Shown here piece after piece: positions 19,322 through 31,585 of a stretch of 64,000 nt of DNA; position 1 is the first letter of the stretch, and each line of letters begins with the position of its first letter. Position numbers and translations under genes: made by a program. The DNA comes from Lolium rigidum. Its lineage: Eukaryota > Streptophyta > Magnoliopsida > Poales > Poaceae. Under the pieces are notes generated by a model. The model worked only from the letters and a program-made list of their open reading frames with translations. It ran no database searches and was not told the DNA's origin. The DNA lies in NCBI RefSeq assembly GCF_022539505.1, contig NC_061508.1:38062256-38126255 (forward strand), written 5' to 3'.

Positions 19322-21946
19322 ATGGCAGAGGAGCAGATCACATACGAGGATCTCCCTCCTGATCATAAGAAGAAGTACGATGAGCTGAAGGCCATCGTTG
19401 AAGCCGAACTCATCGGCTCCTTTGAGAAGACCCGTTCGCACGGCATCAGGTTCAAAGGATTCACGCCACAAGGCGTCCTTGAAGGGTTGGATTTATCCCT
19501 CCCTCCAGATGAACGTACCAGAGCCCTGCGACAGGAAATCAACTACGTGGTGGCCCATTCACTGCATCGGCATTCTGAGAGCCTGGTGAATTCTTTGGAG
19601 CGCGTTGCGCTCCGTGTGGTGCAAGAGATCATGGAGCGTCGGTACTCCCCGTCAGGACCTGCTCTAGGGACTCACCAAGGAGAGGTGCAACTCCACACCA
19701 GGCCACCATTGCCGTACGCGATGGCAGCTCCACAGCAACAAGGTTCACCGGCATACGTTGTCTACAAGGTTAGAGGGGATCCGGGCGACTACCAGTTCTT
19801 ATATGAGCCGCCCAAGGAGATCCCACACGGATACGTGTGCATGTATGTGCCGGACTGCAACAACTGGACGCAGGCGATCCAGGCTCCAACAGGAGGGTTT
19901 GCCGGAGCAGGAGCCATTGTGCCGGCAGGAGGAACGACTGCAGCAGCGGGGAGTTTGGGAGCGGAAGCTGAGAAACAGGCGTGGCTAGCCCAGTATACCA
20001 CTGCACCAGTCCAGGAAAGCTCAGCTGCCACTACGTCCACCGCAGATCAGATCAGCGCAGTCCTGAGAGATCAGTTCGGCATCTTGCCGAAGAAGAAGGT
20101 AATCAGCTATTCCAAGTCGTACCCCAATGAGTTTGACCTGATCCCACTGCCACCTAAGTACCGGCTCCCGGACTTCACCAAACTCAGTGGGTTAGAAGGA
20201 TCTAGCTCCATCGAGCACGTGAGCCGATACTTGGCCCAGCTAGGCATGGCCTCGGCATCGGATCAGCTACGGGTGAGGTGCTTCTCGCAATCCCTCACCG
20301 GTCCAGCTTTTGGATGGTACACCTCGCTGCAGCCAAATTCAGTACGATCATGGAAGCAGCTGGAGGAACAATTTCACACCCAATATCATTCAGAAGCTAC
20401 TGAAGCTGGTATAGCCGAACTAGCACAGGTTCGGCAGAGGCGAGGAGAGACAGTGTCTGAGTACATTCAGCGATTCAGGACTGTCAAGAACCGATGCTAT
20501 TCGGTTCATTTAACTGAGAAAGAAGCGACCGAACTGGCCGTGGCAGGCCTTGCAGCGTCATTCAAGGATCTGACGTTCCAAGTGGAGTACAACTCATTGA
20601 CGCACCTGGTCAGTAGACTGACCTTATATGAACAGCGCCATCCAGAACTGTACCAGGACAAGTTCAAACGCGCGATCACACTGGTCAATGCTGATGAGGA
20701 TGAAGATTCTGCGGAAGATCAGGAAGTCGCTGTAGCCGAGTGGACTCGGACGCCGCATCTGTGTCCCGCAAATGGGTGAACCCGCCGGGGCCTCCGAGAG
20801 GGTTGGACTTTGATGTGAGCAAAACCGAACGGATCTTCGATCTACTACCGAAAGAGAAACAGCTTGAAGCTCCCCGAAGGCCACAAGATCCCTACGGCAC
20901 AAGAGATGAACAAAAGGCCATACCGCAAATGGCATCATACGTTCACGCACGCCACCAACGACTGCAAAGTATTGCGCGCACAAATTCAGATGGCGATAGA
21001 ATCAGGCCGATTAACTTTCGGACAGTTTGCCATGAAGGTAGACATGCGTCCGTTTCCGGACGTCAACATGGTGGACCTAAGCCCCTCCATAAGGGAGCCA
21101 GGGTTCTATTTTGATGTCAATATGGCAGGGTTTGTGATCCGCCATGGCAAAGATAAAGCAGAGAGCAGCCACTCTCGTGGCAAAGATAAAGAGGAGGCCG
21201 TTCCACGCGACCGGCCCCAAGATGATGACAGACGGTACCTGACCGAGGAGGAGGTGAGAAGCATACGGTATCAGCGCCCACTCTCCGTGCATCTCCTCAA
21301 CAAATATGAGCAGCAGTACGACCGACGTCGGCGCTACGACGAAGACGATGAAAGATATCGTCGGTCTGATGCAGAAAACAGGAGGTATCGTCAGCACGAG
21401 AGGAACAACGACGGGTACGAACGTCGCGCTAGAGGAAGGTCAAGGGAGCAAGACGACGTGGATAAGCACTGGGACTGTCCCTTCTTCAAACATTGCTGGG
21501 ACTCAGGGATGAGCCGATTGCCAACAATCGAGAACTGCCCAGAATGCAAACAGCAAAGGAGAAGGACAAACGAAGTTTCAGTGTTCGAGCGTCTAGGACC
21601 TCTCCCACCTCTTAACAAGCGAGCTGAGTCATCTCAAGAAGAAGACTTCGAGGAGTCAGATGGAGAAGAAGATAGGTATCACCGACCAAGGTGGTGCCCT
21701 GATGGACTCAGCCATTCTCAGAAGCGTAGAGTGCAGCGGCTGCGAAACCCGGAAGAAGCCGAGGCACAGCACTCGTACATGTTGAGAAGAGCCCGGCCCG
21801 ATCCGGCCGCGAAGATTCAGCAAACATCGGAGACGAAGGCGCGCCCGCCAAAGAAAGTATGGCGCCCAAAACAGGCGAAAGCCGATGCACGAGCATCGGC
21901 CGATGCCGATGCGAGGCATCGGCTGATACAAACATGGTATCCGTGA
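19322..21946 (+). pseudogene. gag: gag of element G, frameshifted
   Basis: The start is the ATG at 19322 (MAEEQITYEDLPPDHKKKYD). The first frame runs to a TGA at 20779 and includes the retrotransposon gag core (about 20150-20640) with motifs such as FGWYTSLQPNSVRSWKQLEE and VSEYIQRFRTVKNRC. Downstream the coding sense passes through a second frame (about 20745-20860) and a third (to 21946), so at least two indels break it. The third section carries a Cys/His cluster (WDCPFFKHCWDSG...CPEC), compatible with a nucleocapsid-type zinc-binding element, then a basic, Arg-rich tail. The second break lies at CAGCTTGAAG, where CAGCTGAAG would restore the frame, so it could be a base-call error. No protease or RT follows. 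Confidence 0.8.
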
Positions 21947-22258
21947 CCCGGACGGAGTAGCAGGTCCAAAACATTGGACATACGTGGCAAGGCCGATCCC
22001 TGAGATCGGCCCTCAAAAAAATGAAAAGCAAAGGATCTTATCTCCAGCATGCCACGTTGCTACAGTAGAAATCCGAGAAGTTGCAAGCCATCGTCAAGCA
22101 GTGCAACGGAAAAGGAGGCCGGTTCCCGCAATCGGCCAAATTTATCCTCAACATACTTTTGTCTGTGTTCAGCATTGGTCCAACAGATGCATGAAGAGCC
22201 GATACCATAAATTACTTGACAGAATCGGCTCGGGGGGCACATAGATGGATAAGACACG

Positions 22259-25200
22259 TGTAATATCCCAGGTATTGGGGTTACAAAAATAAAGGAAACA
22301 GATGTGTGCATTGCATTCATGCATAGAAAATCCGGGGAATTTTCGCGCTTTAAAGTAAAACGAGCACGATGAATCGAAGTTTCACTTGACCTTGGTGGAA
22401 TTGAAGTAGCTCATCAAGTCAAGCGCTATAAACCTCAGTGTGACTCTGTTAAAACCTTGTTTTGGGTAGAGATGATTTGATCTCAAGGGTTAGATCAAAT
22501 GGTATTACAACCAACACAATAACTTATTAATCAAGGATCTATTACTTGATCTTATCAAAGATCACAACATGATATTCCTTGCCATAACATATGAACATCC
22601 ATTTAATTGGAAATCAAGTAACAATAATTGGAGAAACTATTCTTCACTCAGCTTCTCCATGTCTTAAACTAATCCATGATCCTACCATGAGCTTCATGGT
22701 ATTCATTCTATTCTAATCTTGGATAAAAGACAAGGAGATGAACTTTAGAAGTATATATTCTTCTCTGTTTCCTATTATTGTACATCTAAACTAGATAGGT
22801 GAGAGTTCTATAACAATTATTAGAGAAGTAATAACAAACCTTGAGCTAAACCATGGATATACATCCAAGTATTCAAATCATCATTTTTAAGAAGAACCCT
22901 AGGATATTATTCAAGACATTCCTAGAGAGAGAAACCATTTATGTTAAGCATAGATATTGATGATCACATCAACTCCTATGGAGCCTAACCTTAGATTAGT
23001 ATTAAAGACCTTCCCAAATGAGAGAGACCATTTATTCTAAACCTAGCTTTACTTATTAATGAACAAAGGACAACCTTTGAACTAAAGCATTTGGTTGTAA
23101 ACCATTTTCCTTGGAGTGGTGAGATAACCTAATATCACATGGAATAATACCATGCATATCCATGAATTGATATAGTAAGGAGGAGATTAACCCAATCAAG
23201 ATAGCCAAGTGGAGTTTTAGACTTAATATCTATTGAGATATTGTGAGTACACCATAAACCCTAGAATAACCATTCCTTTACAAGAGAGCCAAGCTATGGT
23301 GCTTCACTCAAGTAGTTGAGGCAACACTTAAATGTGAGGGAGAGAACTATCCATATAACCAGATGATTATATCATCATTCCCTGGAAAGAACCCTAAGTA
23401 ATATCTCAGGCATTTTTCTCGGGATATAAACTTTAGAGGCAACCATAGTAGTCCCATTCAAGAAGGTTAATTAGAAGTACTATACCTTAGTTGATCAAGA
23501 CAATGATTGATCATGGAAATGAGAACCCCATTTAATGAGAGATCCTTAGGAAGCCAAATCTTGATCATTATAAATTGAGTGATGATCATAAACCCTAAGA
23601 ACTTGAGGTAATGATATCAAGAACAAGTTGATCATGCCTAATCCATGATCATGATCTTGAGGTATGTGAGGATAAGTTAAATCCTAATAGGATTAGTAGA
23701 TGTTATTCACCACATGAAATCATAGGGAGGTAACCAGTAAGCAACCCTAGGCTTATATCCCAACCTTAACTTGTGAACCATTTGGTAATCATAAGTAGAA
23801 TTCTACCATGGCTACATTCCACTTATTCTTCACCTAAGAAACATAAGAAAACCCTAGAGTAAAACTCCATACTTAACATGGTGAGAAACCATCCATCCAT
23901 ATGACCAAAGTTAACTATAAAAAGAACTATAACCAAGGTAGCTACTTTGGTGATAAATTGAGGATCACAATAGAAGTTAATTGGCAGAAGATAAAACTAA
24001 TTCTCAGAATCTTAGTAACTAGAGGAGAACATAAAATGTTAAGTAAGCCACCACCTTATCATGGTTAGGGGAGATTAACCCTAGCTCATGCAATATGGAG
24101 TCATTTCATCTCTATAACTTAGAATTATACCTCAACCCTAGTTTGTGTATCACTTAGGTGATCACAATGAAAACCTAGGCAACACTTGAGTGTTAACTCA
24201 TTTGTCAATAGGTAAGTATAAGTAGAACCCTAGTGTTGCACTCTAATTGAATCTTATGCTTAATTATGGAACTTAGGAATACCCTAATGCTAAACCCTTT
24301 ACCTAAATCCATGGGTGGTGATCCACCACTTAACCCTATAAACAAGACAAACCATTCTGGAAACAATACCTACTCTAGATATTTCAAAAATAAGAGTAGT
24401 GATAACATGGAAATGGGGTTATAGTAAAACCCATAAAATCTTAATCCATTGGAGCTCACATAAACTCATATGAAAGTGAACCACTTCTTAAATATGAAGT
24501 CAAGTCCTAATAATAACTTCTAAAAAAACATTAGGAATAAGAATGATCAACTCTAATTATGCAACAAGGAGTTGTATTACAAATGAGAAAGGAAATTGAA
24601 ATAAATACCTAAATCCTTGTCTAATTAAAAATTGCAACAAAGCTCACATATAATTAATGTTTATTCAAGAACAATGCAGTAATATAATGATTTCTTATTA
24701 GTCCTCATGATATTTCAGTTATCAAACACCTGAAAAATAGAAAAGTATTCCAATTTAAGTTTAAAATAGAATGCAAATTATAAAAGGAAGACCGAAAATA
24801 AAAAGCAGAAAAAAGGAAGAGAGAGCACTTACCAGACCACCTGGACTGAGCAGCCCACCCCCACAGCCCAACAGCAGCCCAAAGTCCAGCTTCAAAACGC
24901 AGCCCAGCACCAGCCCGTAACCTTTCGCGGTGGATAAAGACAAGGAGGAGGTCTTCGTCTTCGTCTCCTCCTCAGGACGCGCGGGAGCTCGCCACCGCGA
25001 TGGCTTGAGCCACGTCCCGCGGTCTCCGCCGCCGTTGCTGACTGCCAGCACCCTTCGGAGGCCCTATAAAACGCCGCGGTAGCCTCAATTTCTTTTCGTT
25101 TCGTCCCAATCGTCCGGATTCCCGAAACCCTAGCTCGCCGGTAACCTTCTCGCCCCAGTGATTCCGACCACCTCGCAGCCCGCCGTTGAGCTCCGGAGAA

Positions 25201-28200
25201 GCGCCTCGTCGTCTTCGTTCTCCCGGTGGAGTCCCACGTGAAGGGGAGCTCGGAAGGTGAAGTAATTGACCGTTCCCTTCCGCAGCTTCGCGAGGGAAAC
25301 GGCGATCTCCTCATCATCTCCGTCATCTATCCACGCCAGCGACAACCCAGGGAGCATCAAGGTGATCATGCGCTCCTCAGGAGCCTATTATTGCATCTTA
25401 GTTCGCCTTGTATGCCCGCTGTCGCCGTCGCTCGCCGGAAACCGCCGCAGTTCATAGTCGCCGGCAAGGCTCCGGTGGCCATTTCCGAGCGGCGCCGCCA
25501 CGTAGAGGTTCTACACGCTCAGGCGCGTCCTATGCGCTAGCTCGCGCTGCTCTGCGCTCGCCTGAGCGTCGAGTCCGTCCTCGACTGTGCGCCGGGAGTG
25601 GCCATGGGTGCCACATCACCGCCACCGTGGCAGCCAACGTGGCCACTGGCCCACCAGTCAGCCCCTGGGTGTAGACTAGTCCGGGTACATTTAGTATTTT
25701 TCCATTTTAATTCAAATCCTATTTAATTGCTGCAACTTCAAGTAAATTTAAAAAAATTCATTACAATTCAGAAAAATACAAATTAGATATCAAAATGTTC
25801 CTAAAAAGATAATCTATCCAATAAAAATATAACATAGAATTTTTATTTTTAATAAAAATTTAATTATTTTAAACTCATTAATTAAGTCTTTTCTTTTTAT
25901 TCTTTATTGAATTAAAAATTCAATAATTAGGGAAACTTTCTAAATTAAATAAAAAACAGTAAATAAATAAAGAAAACATTATAATTATTTTTCTTTATTT
26001 ATCAAATTATTAAATCCTTATTAGAAGGATTTAAACCCTAAATAATAATTACCTTAATTATTAATAAATTAAAAATAGTAAAATGCCAAATGCAATCTTA
26101 TGTATATTTCAAAGTTATTAATAACTTCAACTTTATTAATGAAGTTATTAAGCCAAGAATTATAGAGTAAATAGTAAACCCTAGTTCTATATGGGAGGAA
26201 ACTAGAAACCTATCATTTCATGAGAAATCCTAAAACCCTAACTCCATTAGGAACCCTAGATCCTATCTTCTGAGACATCAAGCTTAGTTATCCATGTTTA
26301 GCATCACACCAATGTGATGAACCTCAGGAACAACTATGCCAAATCTTGAGCATTACCTAACCATATTCCACTAAACCCTACTAGTGTTGGATACTTATCA
26401 ACCATCCTAATTAGGAGTCAATTATTCCTTACTTAGTGGATCAAATAGCAAACCCTAGACAACCTCAATCCTAATTGTAATACTTCTTATTACTTAAGAA
26501 GTATGTTCTTCAAAAGTTATTCTTTTGAAGAAAATAAAGAATAGTCATCAACCTTGCCTAATAGGACCTATAAACCCTAGCAAGCTATCACCAGCAAGAT
26601 AAACCAACCTTAATAGAAACCATATATAAACAATTGTTTAGGATACCAAGGCTTAACTCAACCCTACAAGCCCTAGGTGTTGATGAATCCAACATTGTTG
26701 TGATCCATCTAATACTTACTCCAGAAACCAATTGGAACCATAGAAAACCATAGAACCCCACAAACCTAATTATCATACTTGTTCTTTATTAAAGAACATG
26801 TTCTTCAAAAGTTATTCTTTTGAAGTATATAATAAGTAATCGTCAACCATACACCATAAACCTTAAAATTGACAACTGCTCTTTACTTATTATATAACTA
26901 CTATTCCTTGGGTGTGTATGATTATTATTATGCATTATACCACTTGTCTATGCTTCTTAGACAACAAAACCTAATAAGAACCTTGTTTGTGGAATCACTC
27001 TAAAAGTGCAACACACCCTAGACAAATCATTTCAACTCACTAATCCTAAACCATCGTGGTTAGGTCACGTTTAGAACGATTGCATCTCATACTTATGCAT
27101 TACTGCATCCTTGCCAATCTTTTAAACATCGTCCTTACCGGACGATGATGATATTTCAGAATTTGGAGTTATTGCGTAACGAAGACCTTGTCTGCATAAT
27201 CTTGCAGTCAAGAAAGGCAAGTTCATCGCTTGCTCATGTCATTTGAGTATTTTTACAAATTACTTGCAAAGTACTATGTTTATCACTATTGCATAAAAAA
27301 GCAAAACCACTATTTTCATAACTATGAATATGACTATGTGGTGGGCAATGGAACCATGGATCGTGTTGATATGGTGGAGGTTCCATTGCAAGGGTTATAT
27401 CCATCTAGGATTAAACAACAAATGTCGTCCAGTGATTCTTGTGCCGTAATACCCGTGTTAACCATAAGATCTGGAGTGGGACGGAGTAGCCAATTGTATT
27501 TCCACCTCTCGTACATCAACGGATGCGCTTACCGTAGCAGTTGTGTCTTGCGGAGCAACTTGAGGGTGGGGAGCCCCTTCTAATTCCCCACGGTATAGCA
27601 GTGCTTACCGTAGCGGTTGCGGCTTGCGGAACAACTTGAGGGTGGGGATCCCCTTCTAATTCCCCACGGTAATGTGGTCTATGATGGGTTGCGGCTACCG
27701 GCGAAGGAGTTTGGTTAACGAGTCCCAAACTGTTGTCGTGGTCGGGGTCCATCCTTAATTGGTGTAAGAGGACCGACGAGGACCCAGGGTCGGGGTATGC
27801 AACAAAGGGTGGGTGTGCGAGGTAGCGGAGGAATATGAACGGCTAGGACCTTATACCGGGCCTCACACCAAAGGAAGTGTGGACGAGAACTAGACTCGGT
27901 TGGCACCAAGGTTAAGATCTCTTATGGGTAAAGCAACACACCTCTGCAGAGTGTAACGCACTGTGACCAGTCACTCCCTGTTCCGGGTTTTGGAACTGCG
28001 AACGCGGCCGGAAAGGAACTCCATGAAGTTCTAGTCAACCGGTGAAGGCTGACGGACATAGCTCTTCAGAATAAAAGCAACCTTTTGAAGAAATGATTAC
28101 AAAAACCTGCATTGTCTATGACTTTCTGGTCTATGGCTATAGCTAGTGCATTAAACACCTCTTTCCTATAATGAACTTGTTGAGTACGCTCGTACTCATC

Positions 28201-28687
28201 CCACTCTTAAATCCCCTGCTTAGATATGGAGGCATAGAAGGAGGATCTACAGTGCAACTCGAAGGCCGAGGAGACAACAACTACTTCAAGAGACAGGACC
28301 TGTCGAGGAGTCAGATACCACATTCAACAAGGAGAAAACCTAGATTAGCAATAGAAAGGAACTAGCTTCCTAAACCTAGCTCCTATTTAGCTAGAATCTA
28401 TTCATAGCCTCTGTAGCTAGCTAAATACTCTACAAATAGAGTTCGTGTTAGGATTAGACTACGAGTCGTTCTTCTGGAGTTTATTTGCAGTTTTACCTCA
28501 TTGTAAAGTAGGAGGCTATGATGATCTTATGTAACAGAATTTGTGTGTAATTCTATAGACATGCCTTGGACCCGCATATGTTTCTGTTGTACCACTCTGA
28601 GCGATATAATACTAGTGGAACGGTGTTTCATTGGTGTTATATCAGACTTGCATACTACACCATGCAGTGGTATGCCCGGTCACCACA
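22259..28687 (+). repeat. 5' LTR of the LARD (6429 bp)
   Basis: Begins TGTAATATCCCAGG and ends CCCGGTCACCACA. Most is AT-rich, except 24830-25680, which is GC-rich and carries the TATA box. Ten exact AAACCCTA telobox motifs occur (23256, 23590, 23849, 25125, 26033, 26176, 26233, 26373, 26450, 26572). Short open frames in the GC-rich part are not coding. Confidence 0.93.
25064..25072 (+). promoter_or_regulatory. TATA box in the LARD 5' LTR
   Basis: CTATAAAAC within the GC-rich part, 2.8 kb from the LTR start, followed 60 nt later by CGAAACCCTAGCTCGCCGG, typical of cereal transcript leaders. The copy in the 3' LTR is at 34382-34390. Confidence 0.5.
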
Positions 28688-28689
28688 GT

Positions 28690-28701
28690 TGGTATCAGAG
28701 C
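28690..28701 (+). other. tRNA-Met-type primer binding site of the LARD
   Basis: TGGTATCAGAGC, 2 nt after the LTR end: the standard initiator tRNA-Met complement of plant retrotransposons. Confidence 0.9.
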
Positions 28702-31569
28702 AAATGCTTTGACCTTAGGATTAAAACCCTTTAAAGGAGACCTATAGGATTGGTAGTGTCTATAGGAAGTTGTCTTAGTTGAACCAGATCTTCTTATGAC
28801 TTGAGATGGATATTCACTTGAGAATAGTCCTGACACACTTTTGTCAACCCTTCTTACCTATTTTTTTAAGTAAAATTAGTTAGCTAATCCCAAACATGTA
28901 GCACACCATTGAAGTCTTAAAACAATAGATGAGTAGACCACGGTTGGTATACAATACCTGGTAGTCCAAAGAGAGGATACAACCATAAGGAAGATATCCT
29001 ATTGGAAGATGTGTACCAACACATGTTGTGTTCAAGTAAGAGTTATTCAGACCTATAATAGGAACGATATCAAGTGATAAAGGTAAGTATATAAGAAAAA
29101 CATCCTATTAGAAGGTGTAAAATAATACAAGTAATGGGTAAGTAAATTATCCAAACTTGTAAAACAATTGATAGTAAGGAGTGAATATAAGTTATATGAG
29201 GTAGTATAAACCATGATGAGTCAATCATGGGAGGTAAGGAAGAGTGATAGGAATAATATATGTCTACTTGCATGGTAGAGATGTTAATCATATATGATTC
29301 ACCTGAGAATCGTTATGTGATGGACTAGAACATCATAAATACTTAGGAGGAGTACAATAAGAAGTCAGGTGTTCACCAATAGTGCAAGAGTTTTGTTCCA
29401 AAAACATGGGAACTGTGTCAAGTACCTCAAAACCCTAGTTTTAGGGTAGACACACTTGGAAGTATAGGAGCTATATTTCAATAGTTATGTGTTTAGAGTA
29501 ACAATGTTAGAACCTAGACGTATCATGTGAGATAGTCCTCAACAAAATGGAAGTTAAGTAGTACTTCCAAAGAAAATTAGGTTAACCTTAAACTATCCTA
29601 AACCGCTTGGTTTCAAGTTTATCTCATTGCAATTGTGCAATTAAGGTAAATGTGGAGACAAATAGTAGATTGCCATATATATGTGCTAAGTATCACGATA
29701 TAAACCTATCTTATGTGGTGTTATGTACTACACATCTCAGCCTGATATTTAGAGATGTCTTACTCAACTATTATATTCAGGCTTATGATGATGTGTATTA
29801 TAAGCACAAAGCTGAATCTTCTTGGATCTTATTGGATTTTCATTGATTGACTAGATCCATACATGAAGTTTGACTTTGATATGCAAGTGCATGTTGCAAT
29901 ATCAAAGTTCTTACTTAATGCTATAGATCTAGAGGGTAATGGTATTCGTGTGAGGAAGTGACGAATTCTGAAGATTCTGAAGACAAGATGAAGGTTCATT
30001 AAAAGAAGGAAGCAAAATTGTGGAAAGGAACCACAATACTTTGAAGGAAGTACCAACCAAAATTCATGCTTAACCTCATTAGAGGAGTACTTTAGTACAT
30101 GAGAAGCATGAAGGTAAGAAATATGGTGATTATGGTGAAGCTGAAGCAGAACCATAGTCATTATAGAAGAGGGAATGCATGGGAAATCACTTAGGATACT
30201 ATATTCATAGTGTCAGCTAGTGGGTTTCTTGCAAAATAAACCCTGAAGGAAGGAAGATTACCTATGAAACCATAGCAAAGATAAGAAGACCACAGTTGGT
30301 TATTAGAAGACCACAGTTGGTATAGGATTAATACTGCGAGATAAAGTAGAAGAGGTCCCGATCAATTGGTAAGAATCTGTAATAGAGTCCACTTTTAGAT
30401 AACAAATAGACATAGTTGGTATCAAGTAGTCCATAATTGGATAATTCGTACCAAGAAGATATGAACAAATAAAATCTTGTCAGCCAAATAACGGTAACCT
30501 ATAATCATTTAGCCGAAGGATTCACATTGGATGTCCACAATTGAGTGGATACACCACAAAGATTCTTCGCAAGACCTTAGAAGAGTACAACCCATAAACT
30601 AGACCTAGACCAATATTCTAACCATAAGTACAATGGTTGGAAGAAAAGGAGTTGAAAACCATAAGAAAACTCTAAGGGGTAGAGTAAAGATTGAGTTGGA
30701 TGTACAATGACTCAGTACTTTGAGTAAGATAGAAGAAGAAGGTCTGAATCGAGAGGGAGTTCGATCTTTTTCATAAGATAGTTGAACATTACTTTCAGAA
30801 GGATGTCAGACCAGAAGCCGAGGTTCAGACCTCGAGGAAGTAATAATTGGATTATTACTTGAGCAAGTGGGTAATATGTACTCAGAAGTACTTAAGCTCA
30901 AGTAAGTTAAGTTTAATGAAGTTGGATGAAGGAAATACCATAGACCAAATACAGCTCAAATAGGCCAAAGACCGAAGGAGTTTGACCATACCAGAATCGA
31001 AGACTATTGAAAGATTCCTTTCATGGAACCTAAAAGAACCAAAATAATCATAGGTACCAATTATAAACCATGATTGGATGGACTAAATGAGTCTAATCCA
31101 TTCTTAGGAAGATAAACCATCACGACCATTCCATGTTAAGTACCTTACTTAGTACAATTATTGCAGTTCTGGTAGTAAGGGAAAACAAAAAACCTATTTT
31201 TACCAAATAGGAGTTTATTATCAAATTAGTCTTCAGTTAAGACCAGCAGCACCAGAAGAATTTCCATCATTGAGTCTTCAATGAGACAGGAAACAAGCTT
31301 ATAGAGTTGAAAGAAATCAAAGAATTAAAGTTAGAAGCCATGGCTCAGAGACATATGTTATTGAATTCCAGGAAGAAAGCATAGAACTGGAATAAGAAAC
31401 CACTGCTTAGAGACAAACAGTAATGGATTCCAGGAAGAATTTGGACAAGGGATATATTCAAATATATCCACAAAGATCAACACGGAGTTTAAGAAAAGAT
31501 GTAGTCTGCATTAGTCAGATCCACACTCCGGAAACGTGAGAGAGATCAAACTTCGAGGACGAAGTTTAG

Positions 31570-31585
31570 TTTAAGGGGTAGAGAC
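31570..31585 (+). other. Polypurine tract of the LARD
   Basis: TTTAAGGGGTAGAGAC directly before the 3' LTR, preceded by CTTCGAGGACGAAGTTTAG as in chromovirus-type elements. Confidence 0.75.

Larger units (their letters stand above)
28688..31585 (+). other. Noncoding internal domain of the LARD
   Basis: About 2.9 kb of AG-rich sequence with stops in all frames; the open frames in it are short and unremarkable. Extra copies of the LTR/primer junction motif ACCACAGTTGGT occur at 30289-30300 and 30310-30321. No gene supported. Confidence 0.8.

Noticed and set aside
24761..25674. Apparent ORFs conserved between the two LARD LTRs (also 34079-34992)
   Set aside because: Conservation is explained by LTR duplication. 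The frames overlap on both strands and none has a recognisable domain.
23256..26580. AAACCCTA motifs as an internal telomere tract
   Set aside because: They are dispersed single motifs, not tandem heptamers, so they are teloboxes rather than telomeric repeat.
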